Positions 11,371 to 22,233 of a DNA stretch of 64,000 nt are shown in pieces. Within the stretch, counting starts at the first letter, position 1. Every line of letters starts with the position of its first letter. The translations under genes were made by a program, and so were the position numbers. The DNA is from Centrapalus pauciflorus (lineage: Eukaryota; Streptophyta; Magnoliopsida; Asterales; Asteraceae): contig JAANYP010007076.1 in the NCBI GenBank assembly GCA_020465985.1, forward strand, positions 1 through 64,000. The letters run 5' to 3'. The notes below the pieces were generated by a model that was not told the DNA's origin, made no database searches, and worked only from the letters and a program-made list of their open reading frames with translations.

Positions 11371-11601
11371 TCACCTTTCATCAGTATCGACAGGGTGATC
11401 AGATAATAGCGAGAGCCTGGTAAATTCCAGCTCATACTCTGTTACGGACTTTGTACCTTGCTGAAAAGATAGCAGGGTTTTCTCCATTTGGCGTTTAACA
11501 TCCTGAGGGCAGTATTTCTCCTTCAGATGAATCTTAAATTGATCCCAAGTAATGGATTTCTCCATTGCATCAGACATGGGATTTGTAATAGACTTCCACC
11601 A
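11371..11601 (-). pseudogene. gag: Tekay gag, middle segment between two in-frame TGA codons
   Basis: This piece reads on in the same phase as the segments on either side and carries retrotransposon gag features ('WDQFKIHLKEKYCPQDVKRQMEKTLLSFQQGTKSVTEYELEFTRLSL'). It is bounded by TGA at 11602-11604 and TGA at 11371-11373. The first stop lies before WW, where families often have a residue such as R or T; the second lies in an arginine-rich site. Both fit CGA to TGA change by deamination of a methylated CpG, which is inference. Confidence 0.8.
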
Positions 11602-12309
11602 TCAACCAGCTCCATCTTCTAACATCCCTGTTGCAAACGTGACCTTGTCTTCTTCATTACACTTAGAGAGTTTAAACGCTTTCTCCACATTAGCAACCCA
11701 GTCCATAGCTTTTACAGGATCCGATGACCCAGCAAACGTACGAGCTCCACATTTCTTAAAATCAACAAATGTACACTCACGTCCTACCTTAACGTGATGG
11801 TCGAAAGAGTCAGTCTCACTATCATCAGATGACACATGCCTATGTTTCCTCTTTCGGTCTTTCTTGGGCTTCGCTAACATCTCTTCCCTATACTTCAGTT
11901 CTAACTCCTGCAACTTAAGTTCTCGCAACCTAAGTTCTTCTTCACGGCGCTTAAAGTCAATTTCTCGCTGGTCTTCCTCACCAGATTGCATCACCGCTTT
12001 ACCCTTAGTAAGCAAGTCTCTAATTTCTTTAAATCGGTCTTCAACCGCCATATCAGTCTGTAATCGATTCCTATCCATCATAAGCTGCATCTGTCTACGA
12101 TTATCCTCATTCAACTTATGAACGAGATCTATCAACTGAGCCTGCTGAGGAGGCACAGGGGTGGCAGTACTGCTTGAGTCATTAGCAGTATTTTCAGGGT
12201 CAGTGCCTAAGTCTTCTACATGAATAGACTCTTTATGTTGATCAGCCGCAGCATCAGCAGCTTTACCAACAGATGAGGTACCGGCAACAGTCGGATTCTT
12301 ATCAGCCAT
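11602..12309 (-). CDS. gag: Tekay gag N-terminal segment
   Basis: This is the start of the structural (capsid/nucleocapsid) polyprotein. The ATG at 12307-12309 is the first in a long open frame and follows a leader of about 330 bp after the primer binding site. The 235 residues include an acidic, serine-rich N-terminus, a charged coiled-coil-like stretch (about residues 95-150, 'KRREEELRLRELKLQELELKYREEM'), a basic KKDRKRKHRH patch and the beginning of the capsid domain ('AMDWVANVEKAFKLSKC'). It ends at an in-frame TGA rather than at a natural boundary. Confidence 0.85.
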   Translation of the reverse strand: MADKNPTVAGTSSVGKAADAAADQHKESIHVEDLGTDPENTANDSSSTATPVPPQQAQLIDLVHKLNEDNRRQMQLMMDRNRLQTDMAVEDRFKEIRDLLTKGKAVMQSGEEDQREIDFKRREEELRLRELKLQELELKYREEMLAKPKKDRKRKHRHVSSDDSETDSFDHHVKVGRECTFVDFKKCGARTFAGSSDPVKAMDWVANVEKAFKLSKCNEEDKVTFATGMLEDGAG

Positions 12310-12638
12310 TGGCTGAAAATATAAAGGAAATAACTATTATTTCCTGATTCAAATAAGCACAATTCGAGTCATAATACCTACGTCAGATAATCACATCTAA
12401 TTTCATTATTATGAAAGCAGTCAGTCAGGCTGGCAATAAATCAAGTCAGCATCAAGCAGTCAGTCCTTCCCCCGTCCTATCAGTCATCAATTGCCTATCT
12501 TAGGTCAAGTTGTGTGGGTAGTCCTTTACTAATTAGGTTACCCTAGGCCTCAGTGACTTGTTCGGGAATTCAGAGTCACATAGTCCATACCATACCAGTA
12601 GTTTAAGTATCGGGTGGCCAATCCGATGATTAAACTGC
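12310..12638 (-). other. Tekay 5' leader between primer binding site and gag
   Basis: About 330 bp without a reading frame, in the place where retrotransposons hold the untranslated leader and packaging signals. No specific signal can be read by eye. Confidence 0.5.
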
Positions 12639-12652
12639 TGCTCTGATACCAA
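12639..12652 (-). promoter_or_regulatory. Primer binding site (initiator tRNA-Met type), Tekay
   Basis: The - strand reads TTGGTATCAGAGCA, containing TGGTATCAGAGC complementary to the 3' end of plant initiator tRNA-Met. It lies 3 bp inside the 5' LTR. Confidence 0.9.
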
Positions 12653-12655
12653 CTT

Positions 12656-14995
12656 TGTAACATCCAAGCTACCACAAACAGTACACGTCATAAAAGTACA
12701 TTTCATTAAGTAATAAATATTACTATTGTCTGATACCACAGGTCCATCTACCTGAATACTTTAATTACAAAAATATATTAAAGATTAAATGGTGGTCTAA
12801 ACTAGCTTCTAGAATCTTCAATCAGAGTGCGGAAAATTGAACAAGCTACCCGAGACCGCAATTATCTTTACAAAATAGGCATCAGCAAATATTCCAAAAG
12901 TCAGCAATCATCCAGTATCAATGTTCACTTAGCTTGGGACGAACTACCTGCTATAGCTTTGGCCTTATCGGTTTTTCCTGTAAAGATAGATGTCATGACA
13001 GAGTAAGCTACATGCTTAGTGAGTTAACAGAGTACCATTAGTTACCACACATATATAACATACTATCAGTTCATGCCGGTAAGTCAACACGTCAGAGACG
13101 GCAAAGATTTGGGAGTCAACCCAAATCTGTATTCCCATGTGTAAGGCCGAAGCCCTACGGGAAGTGTATGGAAACGAGTCAGATAGGAAAGGAATCTGCA
13201 GAATTCCTTCCTGTGAATGGAGATCTCGCATTCGGTCCAATCAGATTATGCAGTATGCAAAGCAAATGTATCAACAGTCAAGTAAGCAGTAAGCATGATA
13301 AGTATTTACATAAAATGTAAAAGTGAACATGCAATCAAGGCAATTCAAGTGTCAAGCTTCAGAAATGTCAAAATACGTTTCTATGATACAATATAGTATT
13401 AAAGAAACATGCAGCATCAATCGGAAGTTTCCATACAGTCAATGACATTCACCAATAAGTATCGAAACATATGCAAGTAATCAATGAAATCTGTCACTCA
13501 CAGTAGTCCGTAGTCAGATAATGCTTAACGAATTAAGCTGTTCAGTTTACTCTGTCAAATCGGCGGTTTCCTGCAGTTCAGTTTCAAGTCTGGCATATTA
13601 ATGTCAAGTCTGTGTCATAATCTATATAACCCTAGCTATATATTCAGGTTATTGTCAATTCTGGCTGTCGAGTCTGAGGTAGTTCCTATCGTCCCAAAGT
13701 GAGTCTATTCTTAACAGATTAATACGATCCCTAATTACACATATATGTGGCCTTGAAACGAGGCCAATCATATTACTAGCTAGGTGAATCATGACATACG
13801 ATTTCTAAGAGTTCATTCAGTGTCTGTTAATTTATTTGTGCATAAAAATAGTTTATGCATCTTGAAACTTATGATTTTTATCATAATTAAACGATACTTT
13901 CAATTTCATTAGGTTGTTTAATAACTTAATCTGATTTAGGAATTTAACTTTGGCTAGGAACAAAATCAGATTCGAATTAAGGGAGCTAGATTCGAACAAT
14001 ACACAATTCGAATCTATAGATTCGAAACACACACATAGAATCGAAGGCATACATAGATTCGAAATACATCCATAGACTCGAAGGCTCACATAGATTCGAA
14101 GCACACATGTACATTCGAAGCATCATCTCGAGTCTAGGGGGGGTTAGGTTCGAAATCATCATTTTCGAATCTAAATATGACTTCTTCGAGTCTGTTCTAC
14201 ATATTCATCGATTTTCCAGGTTTTTTACATCTAAACTTGAACATAATGAGGGAAAAATAGTTACTAACCTTCGTCCAAGCTATAACCTTCGACTATAGAT
14301 GATTTCCAAGCAAAAACAAGTCCTAAACGAGAGCAAATCAGCTTCGAATGAAGGGAATATGAGCAAACTCGAATTTGCTCTTCAAAACCAAACTAAAAGT
14401 CAGAAAAAGGGGCGATTTTACCTTAAATCCGGACGAAATCAAACATGCAATGGTAGATTCGTGTAGAGCTCGACGATATCTAACCGATGGCGCATAAATC
14501 ACGAGAATTCGACGGTTCGTTTAGGAGAAATGCTAGAGAGAAGGTGAAGTCTTAGAGAGAGAAGGAGAGAGTTCAAGCTTCCAAACTCAAGAAATGAGGA
14601 GGAGTGCTCTATTTATAAGGAAATAGGGAAAAATCAGATTTTCTACTGAATTTCCGGAATCGACCAACTTTTATTCCCATCAATCTGATTTGCATTTCAG
14701 ATGCAAATAATAGCAAAGGAGTTCTAGATTTGCTATAATTGTCTTTTAGTCATATTTTTATTCATTTTAGTCCGTTTCGTCATTTTCAGTCTTTAATTTG
14801 TCATTTAGCTGAATTTTAATTATTAACTTAATTTCAGCTAATTTTGGGCAACTTTTCATAATTAATTATAACTTAATATAATTAACTATTACAGATTCAT
14901 ATTTTCAGTTATTTACTAATATTTGGATTAAAAAATGCTTTATTATCCAAAGTCTGCTGCTGTAATTTATATTTAATAAATTACGGGCTGTTACA
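12656..14995 (-). repeat. Tekay 5' LTR
   Basis: This 2,340-bp copy sits upstream of gag in the direction of transcription and adjoins the primer binding site at 12639-12652. It has the same TTCGAA cluster at about 13965-14180. Confidence 0.92.
14609..14620 (-). promoter_or_regulatory. TATA box of the Tekay 5' LTR
   Basis: The - strand reads CCTTATAAATAG, the probable core promoter of the element. The 3' LTR copy at about 7074-7084 reads CCTATAAATAG, one base different. Downstream on the same strand is a CT-rich stretch that is a plausible transcribed leader. Confidence 0.5.
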
Positions 14996-15000
14996 CAACA
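14996..15000. repeat. Target site duplication (right) of the Tekay element
   Basis: CAACA lies directly after the LTR terminus GTTACA and matches 5116-5120. Confidence 0.9.
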
Positions 15001-15233
15001 GTATCCAAAAAATCTAAAAACAAAACCCCCTTTTTTTTCTCGTTTGCATTTTGTCCACTTTATTTTTGCTAGAGTAATATTAATTAGTATAAATTGCATT
15101 TTCCGTTCCCTGTGGAGACGATCCTGGTCTTACCAGTTTATTGCTATACGATCGGGTACACTTGCCCGAGAGTTTATCGGTCGATCTGGTCAGATTAGAG
15201 TTTATAAATTTAAGACTGATAATTTCCGTATCA
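14996..15233 (+). repeat. Athila-like 3' LTR, right part after the nested insertion
   Basis: The first five bases (14996-15000, CAACA) are the duplicated target of the nested element. The rest contains 'CCGTTCCCTGTGGAGACGA', typical of Athila LTR ends, and terminates at TATCA (15229-15233), which mirrors the opening TGATA. The bases after 15233 are flanking DNA. Confidence 0.7.
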
Positions 15234-15659
15234 GCACTCCCAATCAATATTTCAAGGAGACGACACTCCCTACCATATCTTTTTTGCCACACGGAGTAGC
15301 ATCACAGTCAGTATATACCATATCATGCATGCATGTGGAAAGGGACGGCACCCCACGAATAAACATAAGAGTGAATCATATGAATCATATAAGGTTGCTT
15401 GTGAAACTTATAATAAGAGAACGAGATTAACAACTAATTTTGATGATAGCAATTAACAAGTATATGCAAAGTTATGAATTCACAACATTGTTACTCACAA
15501 TGTTATTGAGGTTAAAAGTCCACACAAGCCCAAGACGTCTAGCCACTAATCAACTGATACACGTCACCGATTTATACTTTCAAACCTGGAATCATAAATT
15601 GACGGTCTACTATCAAACTTTCTAACTTTGTTATAAGATCTAGGCTTTCTTATCTAGAC
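15234..15659. other. Flank of the Athila element, no gene
   Basis: This is ordinary noncoding sequence after the LTR end at 15233. I see no conserved protein or RNA feature. Confidence 0.4.
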
Positions 15660-15930
15660 CGGGGTAGTGATCAATACTAGGGTGTCATGACCATGACAGA
15701 GCCTTGTATCAAGACCACTACATTTCTGGGTCATGACCACTACAGAAGGTCATGGTCACTACATAAATCATGACCACTACAAAAGGTCATGGTCACTACA
15801 CATGTCATGACCACTACAAAAGATCATGACCATTGCAAATGACCACTGTCGTGACCACTACATATAGTCGTGACCACTACCTCTAGTCATGACCACTACA
15901 CTTAGTCATGACCACGACTAGTGCAGATCA
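15660..15930. repeat. Short imperfect tandem array with core CATGACCACTACA
   Basis: About a dozen copies of a 20-27 bp unit with core (G)TCATGACCACTACA, some with the variant GGTCATGGTCACTACA. The unit contains the partial palindrome GGTCATGACC, so the array can fold. No coding sense is apparent. Confidence 0.75.
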
Positions 15931-16005
15931 CCACCTTCCAGAATGTCGAACAGATGCATTTTTTTTTTTTTGACATTTTTAACTTCCAAACCAACTTTTA
16001 ACACT

Positions 16006-17838
<1,833 letters not shown>

Positions 17839-17873
<35 letters not shown>
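17839..17873. repeat. (TA)n microsatellite
   Basis: TA run immediately left of element A, preceded by TACATATATATACC-type repeats. Confidence 0.9.
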
Positions 17874-17876
<3 letters not shown>

Positions 17877-19915
17877 CAAAAGAGTCCCTTTAAAGATCCA
17901 GTGTACCAAGGGTACCCATCCAAAGCCACAAGATTAAATAAATCAATGGTTGTGATCAAAAAAAGAAACTCCATGCGCCTCCCCCTTCTTTTTAAGCTGG
18001 AAGGGTATTTTTGTAATTGCAGCGACCATTCACATTTCTTAATTCACCATTCACATTAATTGATCATTCACATTAGTTAATTGATCATTCACATTACTTA
18101 ATTATTCATTCACAAGAATTATTTGACTATTTACAATTCTTTTACACTTATTTGATCATTCACAATAATTATTTGACTAATTGATCATTCACATTACTTA
18201 ATTGAGCATTCACATTACTTAATTGACCATTCACATTACTTAAATAATCATTCACATTACTTAATTGACCATTCACATTACTTAAATGATCATTCACATT
18301 ACTTAATTGACCATTCACATTACTTAAATGATCATTCACATTACTTATTTGATCATTCACATTACTTAATTGTTCATTTACAACACTTATTTGATCATTC
18401 ACAAGAACTATTTGACTATTTACAATTTTTTTACACTTATTTGATCATTCACGACATTTATTTGATCATTCACAATAATTATTTAACAATGTACATTTCT
18501 TTTATAATTAATTGATCATTCATATTATTTAATTGATCATTCACATTACTTAATTGACCATTCACATTACTTAATTGATCATTCACAACACTTATTTGAT
18601 CGTCACATGAATTATTTGACCATTCACAATAATTATTTGACAATTTTCAGTTCTTTTACACTTATTTACCATTGACAATAATTATTTGACCATTCACACT
18701 TTTTCTACGTTTATTTGATCATTCACAACACTTTTATGATCATTCACAACACTTATTTGATCATTCACAATTCTTTTACACTTATTTGATTATTCACAAC
18801 AATTATTTGATCATTCACAAGAATTATTTGACCATTCATAGTATTTATTTGATCATTCACATTAATTATTTGATCATTTATAATAAATTTAGAAAAAGTG
18901 TCAATGATCAAATAAGTGTTTTGAATGATCAAATAAGTGTAGAAGAAGTGTAAAAGTCCAATAAATATTGTGAATGATGAAATAAATACTGTAAATGGTC
19001 AAATAATTAATGTGAATGATCAAATAAGTGTTGTGAATGATCAATTAAGTAATGTGAATGACCAATTAAGTGATGTGAATGATCATTTAAGTAATGTGAA
19101 CGATCAATTAAGTAATGTGAATGATTAATTAAGTAATGTAAATGATCAATTAAATAATGTGAATGATCATTTAAGTAATGTGAATGGTCAATTAAGTAAT
19201 GTGAATGATCATTTAAGTAATGTGAATGATCAAATAATTATAAAAGAATTGTAAATAGTTAAATAATTATTGTGAATGATCAAATAAGTGTACAAGAAGT
19301 ATTAATAGTTAAGTAAGTGTTGTGAGCGACCAATTAAGTAATGTGAATGGTTAATTAAGTAATGTGAATGATCAATTAAATAATGTGAATGATCATTTAA
19401 GTAATGTGAATGATCAATTAAGTAATGTGAATGGTTAATTAAGTAATGTGAATGCTCATTTAAGTAATGTGAACCGTCAATTAAGTAATGTGAATGATTA
19501 ATTAAGTAATGTGAATGATCATTTAAGTAATGTGAATGGTCAATTAAGTAATATGAATGGTCAATTAAGTAATTTGAATGATCAATTAAATAATATGAAT
19601 GATCATTAAAATAATGTGAATGGTCAATTAAATAATGTGAATGATCATTTATGTAATGTGAATGATCAATTAAGTAATGTAAATGGTTAATTAAGTAATG
19701 TGAATGATCAAATAAGTGTACAAGAAGTATAAATAGTTAAATAAGTGTTGTGAATGATCAATTAAGTAATGTGAATGATCAATTAACTAATGTGAATGAT
19801 CAATTAATGTGAATGGTGAATTAAGCAATGTGAATGGTCGTTGTAATGACGAAAATACCCTTGCCTATGTGGGGTACGCTGCATACGCAGGCTTTTGGAA
19901 GGGACGCTGTGGAAC

Positions 19916-19916
<1 letters not shown>
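17874..19916. mobile_element. Element A: 2-kb near-palindromic element built of 21-bp repeats, bracketed by (TA)n
   Basis: The left end reads GTTCAAAAGAGTCCC and the right end GGGACGCTGTGGAACC, which are inverted copies of one terminus. Inside, the left arm (about 18030-18885) is a tandem array of a 21-bp unit close to ATTGATCATTCACATTACTTA. The right arm (about 18895-19835) is the same array inverted, so the whole can fold into one long hairpin centred near 18890. The outer parts of the arms match as well ('AAGGGTATTTT' at about 18001-18011 against 'AAAATACCCTT' at about 19852-19862). No transposase is present, so it is nonautonomous if mobile. Confidence 0.75.
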
Positions 19917-19991
<75 letters not shown>

Positions 19992-20000
19992 GTATGTATA

Positions 20001-20036
<36 letters not shown>

Positions 20037-20126
20037 TGTATGTATGTATGTATGTATGTATGTATGTATGTATGTATGTATGTATGTATGTATGTATGTA
20101 TGTATGTATGTATGTATGTATGTATT
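19917..20126. repeat. (TA)n followed by (TATG)n microsatellite
   Basis: About 58 bp of TA, then a compound TATG/TGTA tetranucleotide repeat to about 20126. Its open frames (YIYIYI, YVCM) are repeat artefacts. Confidence 0.95.
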
Positions 20127-20518
20127 TAATATAAAAAAATTATATGAGAGAACATTATTATTATTGTATCTATTAAATAAATTAATATTTGTATGTTTTA
20201 AATTTGAGTTCATATGCATTTAATGTAAATACAATTTTTATAATAAAAAAAACTATCCACGTAACATGTGAGTCGATCAACTAGTTATATAAGGAAAATA
20301 GTATACTGTTTATATATTTTTATTTATGACAAATTTGAGGATGGAGAAATCGTGTTTGCTTTGTATTCAAGATGATAGAGAGAAGTTTTTAAATGAGATT
20401 TTCTCATCAATTCAAAGGATATCTCTTCTTTTGGATTGAACAAAGAAGCAAAAGAAGAATCGGCAATGGGAGCTCTGGATTAAAAACCCGTGGTTGCTAG
20501 ATAACGGATAGTTTTTAG
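20127..20518. other. Noncoding spacer
   Basis: AT-rich DNA downstream of the dioxygenase gene. A 32-codon open frame on the + strand from about 20342 has no recognisable similarity, and I do not call it a gene. Confidence 0.35.
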
Positions 20519-20756
20519 GGTCGTGTTATATGCACATCCCTATATTTAATTTTCATCTAATCATACACCCTTTCTCTCACATTATTTTCCTTAATGACAC
20601 ATATCTCACTGATTAAACTTAATCATTTCTCTCACGTTAGAAAGAGAGGGTGTGTAATCAGCAAAGAGAGGAAGTGTGTGTTTAGCAAAGAGAGTAAGTG
20701 TGTGTTTAGAATCATCGTGTAATTAACAAGAGGGGGGGTGTGTGTATAGAATGACC
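20519..20756. mobile_element. Probable MITE with about 20-bp terminal inverted repeats
   Basis: The left end GGGTCGTGTTATATGCACA pairs with the right end, which in reverse complement reads GGGTCATTCTATACACACA. The 238-bp interior is noncoding with repeated AAGAGAG(G)AAGTGTGTGTTTAG. No clear target duplication was found. Confidence 0.5.
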
Positions 20757-21138
20757 CAAAAGATAATCATGACAAGTAGTATCATTTATAATGGTAGAAA
20801 GAATTAATTATTTTTAAAATTTATAGATTAAAAGCAATGTGTTATATTTATCATGTATTTTAAAAAATGATGATTTGTAACTATTTTTTTCGGTGAAACA
20901 TGAAGACGGCATATAAAATAATTTTTTTCTTTTATTGTAGATATAGATTACCAACCTGAAAACTAGTTGAATCATGTGACGTAATTAGAATCTACCTTTT
21001 TATGTAACATAAAAGCATTAACCACAATATTTTAAAAGTAACACTAAAAAGATGTTTAAATGTTCACGATGAGTAAAAGTGCATAAAAAAGTTTTATATT
21101 GAACACAATTGTAATTAAGTGCGTAAAAGTGATTTAAA

Positions 21139-21230
21139 TTTTTTTTTTAAACGACAAACTAATCTATTCCTATGAGAGTCAAACTAGTGACCTCCCACTT
21201 GTATATTACCCCACATATCAGACAACTGGT
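21139..21230 (-). mobile_element. Short SINE-like insertion with target duplication
   Basis: On the - strand a roughly 90-bp body includes a tRNA B-box-like segment (GGTCACTAGTTTGACTC) and ends in a poly(A) run. It is flanked by near-identical 15-16 bp repeats (GTAAAAGTGATTTAAA at 21123-21138, GTAAAAGTGATTAAA from 21231). This is the signature of a target-primed retroposon, probably 5' truncated. Confidence 0.6.
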
Positions 21231-21990
21231 GTAAAAGTGATTAAATTAGAACCTAACAAATAATTTTTAGGTCTTAAAAAGTCCACATTTAACTGCTTTT
21301 AAAAAGTGAATATCTTACCAATTAATTCGTTTATTAATTTGTTATCACACATTTATTAGTAGAATATATGACTATTACATGCTAAAAAAACTAAAAAGTG
21401 TAAGGTTTATCAGTTAAGGGGTTAAATCCCATCCAACTTTCAGATTTGTTCCATTTAATCACCAAACTATTTTTTGTCTCGATTTAGCTACTAAAATTTA
21501 GTATATTGTTCTACTTTGAGGAAAATGAATAAAACTTATGGCTAAATCGATACAATATATGATAGTTTAATGGTCTAATCGGAACAATTTTAAGTGCTTA
21601 AATCGGTAAAAGACGTTTAATGGCTAAATATGTATACAAAAAATAATTTAGTGTTAAATCAAAACAAAAAATAGTTTAATTGTTAAATTAAAAAAAAATT
21701 AAGGTTAACCCTTCATTAAATTATTTCAATATTGTCCAACTATTTAATTTAAACAATCGTTAAAGTATAATCAATAAACACGACTTTAACCGATAAACAC
21801 GTATAAGAAAGTAAGCAATAAAAGTAAAACACTAATAAATGTAAACACATCTATTCCTTGACAAAAACCCCATTATTTAATATTATCACTTACAAACACA
21901 TGCTAGTTGTCGACAACATGTTACAAATACTTTAAATATAGCATTCTTGGACAAATTCTTGATACATGTATCATATAATATATATAATAA
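21231..21990. other. Noncoding region 3' of the dioxygenase gene, with a degenerate inverted-repeat element
   Basis: Within about 21415-21715 the ends GGGGTTAAATCCC and (reverse complement) GGGTTAACCTTAA form an imperfect inverted repeat. Its interior resembles that of 23605-24080 in intron 2 of the dioxygenase gene. The rest is AT-rich and would include the 3' UTR and poly(A) signals of that gene. Confidence 0.35.
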
Positions 21991-22233
21991 TTATATGAAG
22001 TATTGATCAATATTTGTCTTTCTATTAAGTTCTTTAGAGAATAAGTTCTTGAAAAAGTCCACAACAGTTACCCGTGTGAACTTTGCAGGTGTCTTTGGAG
22101 TGATTAGGCTCGGTGCCGGCCCTAGATCCCCGTCTAAATTCGGGTTTAGAAACGTGGCTATAGATAACCTCTCTTTCTCTGAGTTCACGGTTGCTCTATG
22201 CTCAATGCTTTTATATTGTCCATTCGTAACAAT
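21991..22233 (-). CDS. Dioxygenase exon 4 (third Fe ligand, RxS)
   Basis: Starts after acceptor TTTCAG with 'IVTNGQYKSIEHRATVNSEKERLSIATF' and ends '...KNLFSKELNRKTNIDQYFI' at the stop 21991-21993. The Fe-ligand His and RLS motif lie here. Confidence 0.9.
   Translation of the reverse strand: MVTNGQYKSIEHRATVNSEKERLSIATFLNPNLDGDLGPAPSLITPKTPAKFTRVTVVDFFKNLFSKELNRKTNIDQYFI

Larger units (their letters stand above)
5121..14995 (-). mobile_element. Tekay/Del-type chromovirus (Ty3/gypsy), complete, nested in the Athila LTR
   Basis: Both LTRs are present (2,339 and 2,340 bp), starting TGTAAC on one strand and ending GTTACA, flanked by the perfect 5-bp TSD CAACA (5116-5120 and 14996-15000). The primer binding site, gag, protease, RT, RNase H, integrase and chromodomain are in canonical order on the - strand. 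I count roughly 30 differences between the LTRs (about 1%), so insertion was recent. The long LTRs and C-terminal chromodomain fit the Tekay (Del) clade. Two in-frame stop codons interrupt gag. Confidence 0.93.
1..15233 (+). mobile_element. Athila-like Ty3/gypsy retrotransposon, 3' part (split by a nested Tekay element)
   Basis: Order on the + strand is RT-RNase H, integrase, a long noncoding stretch, a polypurine tract at 3795-3817 and a 3' LTR starting TGATATTG at 3818. The 5' LTR, gag and protease lie left of the window. The RT motif FMDDFSVFG and the long untranslated region after integrase with repeated 'AAGT(T/G)TGGGAAG' tracts are typical of the Athila/Tat branch. The 3' LTR is interrupted at 5120 by a complete gypsy element on the other strand and resumes at 15001. 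The 5-bp TSD of this element cannot be tested because its left end is missing. Confidence 0.85.

Noticed and set aside
12639..12652. tRNA gene, because of GCTCTGATACCA
   Set aside because: This is the complement of a tRNA 3' end used as a primer binding site; no cloverleaf is present. The same applies at 39580 and 60071.
15044..15430. 128-residue frame spanning the Athila LTR end
   Set aside because: Crosses the LTR/flank junction; no recognisable protein.
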